Shown here one piece after another: positions 34,675 through 45,452 of a stretch of DNA of 64,000 bases. This stretch comes from Achatina immaculata. Taxonomy: Eukaryota > Mollusca > Gastropoda > Stylommatophora > Achatinidae. The notes under the pieces were generated by a model. It was not told the origin of the DNA, did not search any database, and saw only the letters and a list, made by a program, of their open reading frames with translations. The DNA lies in NCBI GenBank assembly GCA_009760885.1, contig CM019717.1:49871366-49935365 (forward strand). The letters run 5' to 3'. How positions within the stretch are numbered: position 1 is the stretch's first letter; the number at the start of each line of letters is the position of its first letter. A program made the translations under genes and the position numbers.

Positions 34675-35308
34675 AATGGACAAGCCTGGAATATTTTTCC
34701 CAGACAATATTAATCCTTGGAGTCTGTGGTCAGCGTGCACTGGGGGTGTCCAGACAAGAACTCGAGGGCCAGAGAAAGAAGCAAAGCTCCTGAGATGTGG
34801 CCATTTAGAATGCGTAGAGACAAGACCTTGTCAGTCGCCGTCTGCCACACCGGAAGCCGGGCAGTGGCAGAGCTGGGGTCAATGGACTGGTTGTGTCTCC
34901 GAGGGAAATGGAAGGTCATCGAGAGTTCGTGTAAGAGTGTGTCGAGAACAGACGTCCAGCAGAGCACAAAGTGATCAGGCGTCTAGACTTAGCTGTACAG
35001 GTTTGGCGTATGAAAGAGTGGCCTGTGAATCTCAAGTCCGTGGGCTAGGAAACTCTGCGTGGACGAGCTGGAGTCAGTGGTCGAGCTGCAACGGGGGCGG
35101 TCAATCCCGGACCAGATCTTGTAGTGGAGCAGGCACATGTTTAGGGAGTGGAAACGAAAGCAAAGCCTGTTCTCTGCCTACTAACAGCGTGGTCGACAGG
35201 GCATGGGGGACGTGGTTTCCTTGCACAGGTCCATATCGCCACAGCCTTCTCGCGTGTAGGACATTACACTCTAACGGCGGCTCTGGCTGGAGTCGGCCGT
35301 CTCAGTAG
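34675..35308 (+). CDS. Exon encoding thrombospondin type-1 repeats (partial gene)
   Basis: This frame encodes three clear TSR modules and the start of a fourth. Module starts are WSLWSAC, WQSWGQWTGC, WTSWSQWSSC and WGTWFPC; each full module has the TRTR or RVRVRVCRE strand and paired cysteines. TSRs are extracellular, disulphide-bonded adhesion modules, and the WxxW tryptophans are typical C-mannosylation sites. The exon start is inferred from TTTTCTCTACAG ending at 34674, a good acceptor. The reading frame is open further 5', but that part is AT-repeat and unlike protein. The frame ends at a TAG at 35306-35308 within the fourth module, so a donor before it (for example near 35228 or 35305) or a decayed end is likely. 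The parent could be an ADAMTS-like, SCO-spondin-like or other TSR protein; no partner exon was found here. Confidence 0.75.
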
Positions 35309-35787
35309 GATCGTGGGAAAAGTGAGAATACACTGACCACAGTCAGTAGCTGTTTGGCATATAGTGAATGATCAGGTCACCTGCTACCACACATCTTATA
35401 ATTTTTGTTGTTTTTTTTCCGCGATGAAAAGACTGGATATTCCATAGTAAATGATCGGAAACTCTGGCTCGAGGCAGCAAAATTCGTGGTCGAGATGATA
35501 AACAGCTTCCCTGCAGTAAAATATCTGAAATAAAATTTAAAAAGATCTCTCATAGTCAACAAAACACAAATGACGAAGCAGACCCTAAGAGAGGAGGGGG
35601 GGGGGAGGGGCAGTCTCTGCATCGTTCTAGGGGCCGGGACGGTCTGACCTGTTTTAAGGGTGGGTCTGTAAGTCTTGGGGGAGGCCTAAAAATAGATAAG
35701 CGGGGTTCGGAGGGTATGTGTCCGCGGGGTGGGGGGGCGGGGCGGCACCGGCTTAAAAAACTTCTCCTGGAGGCCCTGCAGCGAAAT

Positions 35788-36040
35788 ACCACAACCCTGT
35801 CATGCCTTAGAGAAACATAGATATATGATGCTAGTGCCCACATTTTCCTTGACCTGTCAGCACACTAGAGGGTGATGTGGTCAGCATCACGACTGGCCGC
35901 CTTTCCTTCCCCAGCTCCATAAGAAGACCAATTTTTACAGCTGGGTGACTAGGGCGCCTCCGGCCGAATTCGAACCCCCCCCCCCCCCCGACCTTCGCCA
36001 TGAGAGGCTAGTGCGCTAACTACTTCACTACTCAGACACC
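35788..36040 (-). mobile_element. tRNA-derived SINE (family B)
   Basis: On the minus strand the head has an A box (TAGTGAAGTAGTTAGCGCAC) and a B box (GGTTCGAATTC) flanking a G17 run, followed by a body with the GCGGCCAGTCGTGATGCTGA core. Other copies: 55204-55428, 10355-10500 and 47100-47265. It shares the central core with family A but has a different head. Confidence 0.82.
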
Positions 36041-36464
36041 CGTGAAATAAAAACTACAGATAGGTAAATTCGCCATTAACTGGAAGTACAGAGTGAACTT
36101 TCTCGACCATGAGTGTTTCCCTCATAGCTGGCTTCGTCATGCGAATGATGAGATTTCTGCTGCTCAGCTACACGCGGGGGACACAGACGTTCATACAGCA
36201 CACACAGTGTGTAAGCCTGAACAGTAACATTCTGCAAGCGGCCACCGAGAAAGGAGTAGTTTAACGTGAATTTTGTTCATATATTAATCGTTTATAAACT
36301 GCTTGGCGATGAACGGATGCGCATTGATGAATTCCTTTTTGTTTGTGTCTCAGACTCGGCGAGTGGTCTGTCAGGACACTGCATTGTGCAACTTTGAAAA
36401 CTCATAAGAGTGATGTTTGTCGCTGTTATCATGTGACACATGGGTGTGCGTGCGTGAGTGCGCG

Positions 36465-36491
36465 TTTGTTTGTTTGTTTGTTTGTTTGTTT
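36465..36491. repeat. (GTTT)n microsatellite
   Basis: Six to seven GTTT units directly beside the target-site duplication of the U2-LINE insertion. Confidence 0.9.
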
Positions 36492-36504
36492 GAATTTATT
36501 TTTA
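36492..36504 (-). repeat. Target-site duplication, 3' side of the chimeric retrocopy
   Basis: GAATTTATTTTTA, identical to 41833-41845 at the other end of the 5.3-kb insertion. A T run (poly-A on the minus strand) follows at once. Confidence 0.75.
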
Positions 36505-36529
36505 TTTTTTTTTAATAACTTTATTTTTG

Positions 36530-36890
36530 TTCAACAATCAACAATTTCAAATACAACTGAAATGATGTGAAGTGGGGGTGATTGCCCGTGGAGTGAAATA
36601 ATGAGATGGTGGGCTTTTACAAACCATGAGGTGATAGCGTGGAGTATGATCAAGTTAATACTTTGTACATAAAATGTGAAAACAAAGGTGTACAGTAATA
36701 TTTTCACACACACACACACTCTCTCTCTCTCACATAGGCTTGCTATAGCGTCAGGGCTATGTTTTGTATCATGGGTAGGGGTGATAAAATAAAAAATAAA
36801 AAATGTCCTGGGCTTGTTTTTATCTCTACTGTCGTGTCGCTGTCTGTGTCTGCATTGTGCCTTGTTTATCTTCAAACTTGGTTTACATGT
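36530..36890 (-). repeat. Second copy of the LINE 3' region
   Basis: This matches the 3' UTR and last ORF2 codons at 37112-37400, including the SPDAIA codons, the stop region, a (GT)/(GA) tract and GGGCAATCACCCCCAC-like sequence, at roughly 85%. It ends in AATAAA and poly-A. It lies downstream of the first copy in the same orientation. Confidence 0.85.
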
Positions 36891-37098
36891 TATCTTAAAC
36901 CCCCTCGAGGGTAGAGATGTCTGCTGGTCAGTCTGTCGCGTCGAAAGTTAATCCTGTCTGGCAGTCATTGTTCTGGTCAGGTTGTTGCTTCAAGGCTAAT
37001 CCCGTCTAGTAACATTTGTTGAAGAAACAGGTGTAACATTGTAAAAATATACATAAGAATCTCACAAGGAGTGTAAGGTTGTTCTAGTAACAATGGGT

Positions 37099-37111
37099 TG
37101 ATAAGAACAGA
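37099..37111 (-). ncRNA. U2 snRNA fragment (about nt 40-52)
   Basis: The minus strand reads TCTGTTCTTATCA, identical to the universally conserved U2 segment just after the branch-point-recognition sequence. It adjoins the LINE 3' end. Too short to be a gene; interpreted as the target remnant. Confidence 0.7.
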
Positions 37112-37325
37112 ATCGACAATTTCATATTACACTGAAATGGTGTGAAATGGGGATGATTGCCCATGGGGTGAAATAATGAGATGGTGGGCTTTTACAAACC
37201 ATGAGGTGATAGCGTGGAGTATGATAAGGTTAATACTTTATACATAAAATGTGAAAACAAAAAGTGTACAGTAAAAGTATGACACACACACCCCCACTCT
37301 CTCTCTCTCTCTCCCTCTCTTCTCT

Positions 37326-40300
37326 CTAACACAGTCTTGCTATAGCGTCAGGGCTTTGTTTTGTACCATGAGTCGCAGGGATAATATTTAACATAATTGC
37401 TTTATATATGTCTATCTTTCGTGCTGTGTGTGCTTCTAGTGTTTTCTGTAGTGTTGCTATACTGGGTGTGATTGTGCTGCATGTGTAAAATATGTGCTCT
37501 TCTGTTTCTTGTATGTTGTTGTTGCACAGTTGACATGGTACGGTCTGTTTGGATCTGTGTGCTGCTCTCTGTGTGGTTGGTGTCATGTTGTAAATAAGTC
37601 TAACTGTAATTTCTCTTGCTTTCGGTGTGATGTTCTTCACGTGTAGATTCGTAAATGTTTCTTTGAAGTCAAAATGGCGTATCTCTGACTTCTCTTGATT
37701 CTGAGGTGTAGTGGAGATGCTTGATTTCTGACTAAATGTTTGTAGATGCTGTTTGTTTTATAGTGTATGAGTGTTTCGTTTCCTTGGATGGCCTGAATAC
37801 AGGTTTTGTAGAATGCTGGCAGCGTGCCGAAGTGGTGTGGCTGTGAGTTGTTTGGTGGTAGTAGATTTGATATTCTGAGTCCCACATAATAGTGGGCTAG
37901 CGCGTGCTGTTTTGGATGTTTGATGATGCGGCCCACGTGACTGATCCTGAGTGCTTGGATCTTTGTTTGTATGTCTTGGAGGGCGATTCCTCCGTGCAAT
38001 TTGTCTTGTATGAGAGTTGTATGTTTAATGCTGCGTATAGTGTTTGTAAATATGAAATGTCTGATCTGTTTGTTGATTTCGTGTATTATCTGTTGTGGAG
38101 GGTCTAGTACTGTGGCTATGTATATTATTTTTGGAATGATGTAGGTGTTCACTACTATGCTTCTACCGAATATCGTTGTGGTTTTATATTTGTACCTGCT
38201 CAGCATGTCTGTGATTTGTGCGACAAGTTTGTCCCATGTGGGTTTGTGTGTTTTATTTGGGTGTGACGAGAAAGTGATGCCGTAAAGTGTTATGTTGTCT
38301 GTGTGTGTGAGGCAGAAGGGAAAATCTTTTTTATTCCGCCATTTGCCTACCCCCATTATTACTGATTTTTGTATGTTTAATTTGGCTCCACTAGCTTTGC
38401 CAAACTCTGTGAATGTCTCTAGAATGTTCGCTATTGATCTGTCTGTTTTTGGAAAGAAGATAGTGTCGTCCGCATACGCAAGCAACTTCCTATCTCCCTT
38501 CCCAGGTATGAAAGTACCTTGGATTGTTTTGTCCTGTCTGATTTTCTCTAGAAGTGGTTCTAGAGTGAGTACGTACAGTAAAGGAGAGAGGGGACAGCCC
38601 TGCCTAACAGATCTAGTTAGCCTGAAAGTCTCTGTAAGCGTATGGTTTACTAAGATCTTGCTTTCAGGTTTGAAATAGAGAATGTTGATCCATTCTCTAA
38701 AGTAATTCCCTATATTACAGTGGAGTAGTGTCTTGTGTAAGTATTCATGTGACACTCTATCAAAAGCTTTCTCTTGATCTAGAGAAAGAATTGACGATTG
38801 GCAGTCTTTTATGTGCGTGTAGTGTATGAAGTCTCGTATGAAATGTATGTGTTGATGTACATTTCTGTTTTCTACACTACATTGTTGGTCTTCGTGTATG
38901 AGTTTGGCCATGAATGGTTTTAGCTTGTTGGTTAGTGCTTTTGTAAGGATCTTGTAGTCTACATTAAGTAGAGATATAGGTCGGTAATTTTTGAGTTGTC
39001 TCCTGTCTGAGTTGTCTTTTGGTATGAGTGTAACATATGATAGGTTCAGGCTGGGTGGGAGTTTTTTGCGTTCAAAAGTTTCTGTGAAAACAAGTAAGAG
39101 GAGAGGACCTAAGATAGGAAAGAAGTGTTGGTAGAACTCTGCTGTGAGACCATCTGGTCCTGGTGACTTGTCTTTGTGCAACCCTTGCACTGCGTGTGTT
39201 AAATTTCCTAATGTAAGTGATGTATCAAGGGCTTGTCTGTCCGTGTCACAGAGTTTGTTAGTATATTTCATGTATTTGTCTTGTGTTTGAGTTTCTGTTT
39301 TTTCCTTAGTGTATAGATTTTTGTAATATTCTCTGAAGGCTTGCGCTATGTTTTGTGTGTCCGTTTGTCTGTTGCCATTTAGATCTACTATCTCGCCTAT
39401 TTGTCTGTTGCGTTGAATGTTTTGTTCTATCCCTAAGTACTGTTTGGTAGGTGTTTCTTACGTGATAGTGTTGAGCCTAGTTCTCAGCAGTGTGCCTTGA
39501 AATCTGTGCTGTCTATGTTTGTCTAGTTCTTCTTGTAGTGCTAGTATATTTGGTGAGTTTTTGTCTACTTGCTTTGTTAGTCTGATTGCGTCTTCAATTA
39601 TTTTCTCCTGTTGCAGTCTTTCTCTGTATATCTGGGTTGAGAGTATCTGTGCTCTTTCTCTTATTGTGATCTTCACCATTTCCCAGTGTTGTTGAATGTC
39701 GCGTGTGGGTAAGTCGTCTGTGAAAGCGTGGATAATCTGCGTTATGTCGTCTACAAATTGTTGATTTTGGAGAAGTGTATTGTTAAACTTCCAGTGTGGC
39801 GATCGTTTAAAAGGTCTATTTGAGAGTGTCATGTTTACTGTTGTGACTATTGCTTTATGATCTGTGAATTGCAAGGTTTCCATGAGATGCCTGGTTCGTG
39901 TTATGTGATGTGTTGAAGGTGCATAAATTCTGTCTAGTCTAGTAGATCTGTTTTGGGCGTTGTTTTTATATGTGGTGTCTCTGACTTGGGGATGAGTGTG
40001 TCTATATGTGTCTACTAAGCTATGTGTATCTAGTATGCCTTGTAATATTTCTAGTTGGTTTTTATCTTCTCTGCATGTTCTAGCAATCTGAGCTCTAACT
40101 TGACCTCCTATAATGTCTGCGTCTGATAGAACACAATTAAAATCTCCCCCCCCCCTCCAATATGATGTTGTGTCCTCTATACATTCGAGTGAGTAAGGAG
40201 TCTAAATCTTCATAGAATACTGGTTGGTGAATGCGATTGGGTGGAGCATGTATGTTGACTATAGTGTATGCTTGTGTGTTGTTCGTTACCTCAGCTATGG

Positions 40301-40583
40301 CTATTCTTCCTCTGCTGTCTCTATTTGTTCTAGTAAACTCCCATCTATCTGAAGTCTGTATGATTGCTACTCCAGACCCCGAGTTTTGTTTGGCTAGGCT
40401 AAAACATGAATGTCTAAGGCCTAACTGAGTGGTGATTTGCACTGCGTGCCAATCTGTTTGTATATTTGTTTCTTGTATAAGAATGAAATCAGGTTTGTGT
40501 GTTAGTATTAATGAGACAATACGGTGTAGTTTCCTACGGATGCCTCTAATATTAAGACTTAGTATTTTAATGTCACTATCCAT
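37326..40583 (-). pseudogene. L1/Tx1-type LINE ORF2: APE endonuclease and reverse transcriptase
   Basis: The endonuclease N-terminus (40583 downward) shows ILSLNIRGI, LIQETNI and IVNIHAP motifs. After a break at a C10-11 run near 40141-40152 the frame resumes with DFN-, LDRIYAP- and TDHKAI-type motifs of AP-endonucleases. RT follows: KSPGPDGLTAEF, LLNVDYKIL, DQEKAFDRVSHEYL, RQGCPLSPLLY and the YADD box (residues 266-269 of the 544-codon segment ending at 37637). A C-terminal CQLC-HxxxxC zinc-binding segment lies at about 37465-37540. Breaks: the frameshift at the poly-C run, one in-frame TAA at 39458-39460 and a frameshift at about 37640. RT spacing is L1-clade, not RTE. It starts 136 bp after the ORF1 stop. 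Confidence 0.92.
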
Positions 40584-40719
40584 GTCTAAAGGGTAAAAAA
40601 AGGGAAAATGATCTGTTTAGACAAATGAAAGAGATAAAAATTATTTACATACGTTCTGTTTGTCTTGTAGCACTGTCTTGAGATATAGTCCAGGTTGGTA
40701 CTGTTTGCCATACGGTGCA

Positions 40720-41763
40720 TTATGGTGCATCCTCACGGTACTCGACAGGGACGGCAATGAGTAGTTGTCTGTCGTCGTCCGGGTCATACTCTGCTGTCTG
40801 TAGAGCCCAAGATGGCGGGCTATCAGCTGTCGGTTCTGAGAGTAGAGAGTTTCGTGGGTCGTCTCCATTGTTATCTCGAAGTTGTTGTTGTTGAGGCCTG
40901 GTGACCTCTCTTGTTTTAGTTGGTTGTTTCTTTGGTGTACAGGCTGGTGTATTTGTAGTCGCTGGTGTTGGAGGAGATCGTACCGGTCGTCTCCTTTTTC
41001 TAGTATAGTCCACTAGCTGGAAGGTATCTCCGGCGTCCTCTGAGGGAGGGTCTTGGTCACCAGAGATTGGGACCTCAACTGTGGAAGGTCTTCCTGGCTC
41101 GGGTGGCTGGGCTGCTTGTTTACCTGCGGTTTTAGGTGCTGGTGTCTGCTTCCGTGGGCATTTGCTGGCCCAGTGTGTGGTGTTCTGGCATATCGGGCAC
41201 GGCGGTTTGCGGTCTTGGAGTGTGATGAAGATTTGATGTTCTTCCTTTCCCGCCGTGTCTGTGATGTACGTGTAGTGTGGCACCTCCACTTTCGGGCGAC
41301 ACAGAAACGACCATTTGTCGTGCGCCTTCTCAGCTCGTGAGGTCTCTGCCTCCTCATCGCCCGTCAAGAAGGTAATCAGTCTTTTAACCATCTCAGGTTT
41401 GGTACTTGGTGGTACCCAATGCAGGGTACCCTTGATCCTTTCTTTTTCCATGTGCTCTATCATCACATGGAGTTTCTTGTCGTCGAGGGCGAAAGATTTC
41501 CCGTGTAGGGATTTGTAATAGGCCACATGTGCTGCCTGCGTCAGGGTGGCGAACCACTTGAACTTGTTTTCAAATCTGCACAATGTTGCGATCCCATTCG
41601 GCCCCACGCCGGCCGGTCCCGCCAGGATGCTGTGCATGTAGCCATAGGAGACCTTACCTGCACTCGGTCCTGCAGTAGTTATGACAAGTGTCCCAGGTGG
41701 GTGAAGTTGCCCTCCTTCCATATCTTCCATCTTGTTGTAAACGAACTTCTTTGGTGCGTCCAT
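40720..41763 (-). CDS. L1/Tx1-type LINE ORF1 (Gag-like RNA-binding protein)
   Basis: An uninterrupted 347-residue frame. The N-terminal 180 residues form a globular region with no assigned fold. A CCHC knuckle (CPICQNTTHWASKC) lies at residues 189-202, and a Pro/Lys/Arg-rich, low-complexity C-terminus follows. Tx1-type elements carry such zinc-knuckle ORF1 proteins that bind the element RNA. The ATG at 41763 lies 43 bases after the U2 junction, so the 5' leader is very short. It is intact, while ORF2 has three breaks. A CCHC single-knuckle ORF1 argues against vertebrate-style L1 ORF1p. Confidence 0.88.
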   Translation of the reverse strand: MDAPKKFVYNKMEDMEGGQLHPPGTLVITTAGPSAGKVSYGYMHSILAGPAGVGPNGIATLCRFENKFKWFATLTQAAHVAYYKSLHGKSFALDDKKLHVMIEHMEKERIKGTLHWVPPSTKPEMVKRLITFLTGDEEAETSRAEKAHDKWSFLCRPKVEVPHYTYITDTAGKEEHQIFITLQDRKPPCPICQNTTHWASKCPRKQTPAPKTAGKQAAQPPEPGRPSTVEVPISGDQDPPSEDAGDTFQLVDYTRKRRRPVRSPPTPATTNTPACTPKKQPTKTREVTRPQQQQLRDNNGDDPRNSLLSEPTADSPPSWALQTAEYDPDDDRQLLIAVPVEYREDAP

Positions 41764-41805
41764 GGTTGGTGTTTGATGTTTGTGAAATCACTACAGAGCG
41801 TAGAT

Positions 41806-41834
41806 CTACACTTTGATCTTAGCCAAAAGGCCGA
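41806..41834 (-). ncRNA. U2 snRNA 5' fragment (about nt 9-37)
   Basis: The minus strand matches 29 consecutive bases of U2 snRNA, ending at GTGTAG, part of the branch-point-recognition region (invertebrate form with AAAG). It is fused directly to the LINE 5' leader. The promoter and the rest of U2 are absent, so it is not a functional snRNA gene. Confidence 0.88.
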
Positions 41835-41845
41835 ATTTATTTTTA
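41833..41845 (-). repeat. Target-site duplication, 5' side of the chimeric retrocopy
   Basis: GAATTTATTTTTA, identical to 36492-36504. Its first two bases could equally belong to U2 (a common ambiguity at such junctions). Confidence 0.72.
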
Positions 41846-42213
41846 GGTTTATTTTTTAAACCAAAACATTCATGTTATGAACAGTTCTAACGTGTTATTT
41901 GTGGCAGAAACAAAAGGATTCAAATTGTAACAGCGTTTGTCAAGAAGTCTTTTGTTCAGTTTAAAGGAGTACAGCCTAGCATTTGAAATATTATTTAATA
42001 ACATATCATATTAGTGTTAAGTCGATAAAAACGGAAAAAATGATGGATAGATATTTAAGTTTTGTGTAAAATCTTTTGTCGTTTGTGCCACAACCTTTTG
42101 AAAGATAACAAGTGGGTTTAAAGTTCAAATTATTTCCCTTGCAGCATTATCGTGTCTTAAATTTAATAGTTGTTTCCCATGTGTTGTTCTTTTATGTGGC
42201 TTTCTCCGAATTA

Positions 42214-43469
42214 AAGGGGTGATTGATAAGTTCTCGGCATAAGGTACAACGGATTATTTGTTGACAACTTTTTGGGGTTATTTCCCAAGATAGTCCTCTT
42301 GCAAGTTTATGCATTTAGTCCAGCGATCCTAGAGCATACTGACTCCTTCTGTGTAAAAGTCAGCATCTTGTGCCAGTGGTCTACAGCATGAATGACGTCA
42401 TCATCTGAAGCAAAAAATGCGACCACTGAGCTCCTTTTTGAGTTTGGTAAACAGGTAATAGTCCGAAGGGGCCAAATCTGGGGAATAAGGAGGATGTTCA
42501 AGAAGCTAGAAGCTGCATTCATGAATGGCAGCCATTGCCACTGCTGACTTGTGAACTGGAGCAATGTCTTGATGAAAACTGACTCCTCTTGTCAATTTCG
42601 CTCGATGCTTTTCCTTCAATTTGCCCCGCAACTGCTTCACAAGATTAGCGTAATAGGCCCCGGTGACCGTTCTGCCCTTTTGAAGATAGTCTACCAATAG
42701 CACACCTTCTAAATCCCGAAAGATGGAAGCCATCACTTTGCCAGAACCACTCTTGCTGTCTTTGGGGGTGGGGGATCCATGATGTTTCCACTGCTTTGGC
42801 TGTTCTTTCATTTCTGGTTGAAAAGTCTCATCCATAGTCACAAATTGCTGAAGAAACTTTTCAGGATCTGCAGAAAAATGGCCAAGATTGTCTCTTGACA
42901 TGTTGAGACGCTGTCGTTTGTGATCAGCTCCAAGAAGTTTCGGGATCCGTGACTTTGTCATTTGAAGATCATTGTGAATAATGACATGAACACGTTTCTG
43001 GGAGATGCCCAACTCAGTAGCAATGTACCGCTCAGTTAGTCGTCTATACTCCATATCACGTCATGAACTCTGCCGGTGGTTTCATCGGTGGTAACCTTTC
43101 TTGGTCTTCCTGGACGGGGATCATCTTCCAGACTCTCCCTTCCATGTTTGAATTGAGCTGCTCATTTCTTCACTGTGCTGTAAGAAGGGGCACTCTCCCC
43201 TAGAGTCTCAACCATAATCTCATGGATCACCTTCGATGATAAGCCCCTGATGCAGAAGTAGCGAATGACTGCTCGATGAGAAATTGTATCACTTTTCTCA
43301 ATTTCTGCCACCCCTTGCCACTTCAGTAGCCTGTAAAAAAATTGGTTGAGTTAATTTCTTGAAATGTGGTGTTTAATGTTACATTAACCTGATCTACAAA
43401 TGCACCTAATATCAGCTGTGCAATTCAAGTATTTGTATCCTATGCCAAGAACTTATCAATCACCCTTCG
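42214..43469 (-). mobile_element. mariner-type DNA transposon, full length but inactivated
   Basis: A 1256-bp element with about 28-bp imperfect TIRs (GGGTGATTGATAAGTTCT) and flanking TA dinucleotides at 42212-42213 and 43470-43471, the normal length for mariner. Confidence 0.88.
42216..43330 (-). pseudogene. mariner transposase, frameshifted
   Basis: On the minus strand an N-terminal paired-type DNA-binding region (RYFCIRGL..., PSYSTVKKWAAQFK, DDPRPGRP) runs to about 43060, then shifts by one base into the 183-codon frame 42506-43054. That frame has ERYIATELGIS, the VTMDET first catalytic acid, GSGKVMASIF, and an HQDIAPVHKS second catalytic region in which the usual HDNA order is changed. 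The PYSPDLAPSDYYLF third catalytic region near 42440-42480 is in yet another frame. At least two frameshifts inactivate it. Cut-and-paste transposase family. Confidence 0.88.
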
Positions 43470-43506
43470 TACTGTCTCTGGTTGTAAGAACAAATATTGT
43501 TGTTTA

Positions 43507-44516
43507 TACAGGGTGCGGCATAAAGCATAACTGGATTTAACTGACGTTGTGCGCAGAAACTGAATACGTGTGAAAAAAAACATGACGTCAGAGATGAAGC
43601 GGACAAACGGTCATTTGTAACACTGGCTTCTTGGCAAACACAACATCGCGCATTCACCGTTGAAACTTATTTTAAAAGTGGAGAATCGTCTATTACTGTA
43701 CAACGAAAGTTTCGTCGCCAGTTTTGAGTTGCTTCCCCGAGATAATGTTCCCGATCAAAGGACAAAACAATTTTGAGGTGGGTCACAAAAAAAAAAAAAA
43801 AGGTAAGGAAATCGCTAATTGCCTTAATAACAATTCTACTGGTCGTCCAAGAACTCAACAGACACCTGACCGAATTTAAGAAGTCCGCAACACATTGCTG
43901 AGTAGCCCTCGGCGATCAGCTGTTAGGAACCCTTTGGCACCTGGCATCCTCTTACTGTTAATAGTGATCTTTATGTGCAGGTGCTAACTGAAAACTTCAT
44001 TCCAGACTTTGCCAATAGAAATAAGAGACTAATATGGTTTCAACAAGATGGAGCAACTGCCCACACAGCTCGTCAGTCCATGGCCATGTTTGTCGATTTC
44101 CCAATCATCTTATTTCCAGATTTGAGGATATTCATTGGCTGGCAAGGTCACTGGATTTATCGACCGCAGGCTTCTTTTTTTGTGGGGGTATCTCAAGAAC
44201 ACGGTGTATACTAGTCGACCACAATCAATTGCAGACCTAAAAGATCGAATCCGACACTGCATTCAAAATATCCCTTTGAACATGTTAAATGGTGTTATGC
44301 AGGAATTTTCGCACACCTGGCTGAATGTATCAAATGTAATGATGGTCCTCTAACCAGGGTAATTTTCAAAACCTAAATATGATTGTCAGTAATAATTAAA
44401 AAAATACCCACTTTTCAGAGTTTCATTTCATTTTTTTGTTTTTTACCAAAAACATATATAGCGCTTATTTGTTTTCCATTGTTAAAATCCAGCTATGCTT
44501 TGTGCCGGACCATGTA
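43507..44516 (+). mobile_element. Second Tc1/mariner-type element, decayed
   Basis: About 1010 bp with TIRs of about 34 bp (TACAGGGTGCGGCATAAAGC left, complement of TACATGGTCCGGCACAAAGC right) and TA on both sides (43505-43506, 44517-44518). The plus strand encodes a transposase N-terminus (ETYFKSGESSITVQRKFRRQF, about 43630-43737) and, further on, WFQQDGATAHTARQSMA and LWGYLKNTVYTSRPQSIADL across two frames. The middle is deleted or disrupted, including an A14 run at about 43789. Starts only 37 bp from the previous transposon. Confidence 0.85.
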
Positions 44517-44549
44517 TATAAAATTATCGCAGTTTTGTATCTCGAGTAA

Positions 44550-44688
<139 letters not shown>

Positions 44689-45112
44689 TTGGAAAGCCCA
44701 GCCTTAAAGATGCAGGCGGCTAGAGACAGAAAAACGTTATCATTAAAAGATTACATGAGGCTGTATTAGCCATCATTGCCTCAGCGGGGGGGGGGGGGGT
44801 AGTATTTGTTCGCGTGTTCTTCATTAGTCTTCGGTCGAATGTATCTTTTCAAGGTATCTGACCTCGTCTCCTGTTGATGTTCAACAGATGTTCAGAGCAA
44901 ATATGTATGCTCAGAGACATTACGCGCTCGACAGTTGATGAAGAAGTTTTTTCCACATAATTCAGACGTGTGTTGAGAGAAAGACTGGTGTAAAGTGATT
45001 TTAGAGATATGAAACGCGTGTTTGATAAAAAGAAGGAGCTAATGTATAGGCGTTAGCATATTCTTCTGAGATTCGCTGTCTGAGAAGTACATAGTTTTAT
45101 GCCTACAACACA

Positions 45113-45452
45113 AAACACACACACACATGCACACACATACACGCAATACACGCACACTTTCACGCACACACACATTCTGGCAGGTTTCAGGTTTGACTTG
45201 AAAGTATAATGAAGTCACATGTTGTTATTGTTGGTGCTGTTGTTGTTGCTGTTATTGTTGTTGTTGTTGTTACTGCTATACTTCTTGTTGGTGCTGTTGT
45301 TGTTGCTGTTATTGTTATTGTTGTTGCTGTTGTTACTGTTATACTTCTCTGTAAAACTGTGAGCTCGTGGTTTGCATTCTTACTGTACATCTACAAACTT
45401 CAAATTCCATTTGCATTGAAAGGGGGAAGGAAGGAAGGAAGGAAGGAAGAAT
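45113..45452. repeat. AC, TTG and GGAA simple repeats
   Basis: (AC)n variants at 45113-45175. A TTG-rich region at 45219-45345 contains a duplicated ~70-bp piece ending TTACTG(C/T)TATACTTCT. (GGAA)n at about 45424-45448. Confidence 0.9.

Larger units (their letters stand above)
36505..41832 (-). mobile_element. Processed retrocopy of a U2 snRNA-Tx1/L1 LINE chimeric transcript
   Basis: Read on the minus strand: 13-bp target duplication; U2 snRNA nucleotides about 9-37; a nearly full-length L1/Tx1-type LINE (41805 to 37112) with ORF1 and ORF2; a 13-nt piece of U2 nucleotides about 40-52 exactly at the LINE 3' end (37099-37111); about 220 bp of other sequence; a second copy of the LINE 3' end (about 36890-36530); an AATAAA signal (36520-36525); an A9 tail; and the second target duplication. 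The two U2 pieces are nearly contiguous in U2, so the LINE sits inside the U2 gene sequence at the branch-point-pairing region. Keno-type Tx1 elements are known to target U2 genes. The TSD and poly-A show that the whole unit then moved as RNA. Confidence 0.8.
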
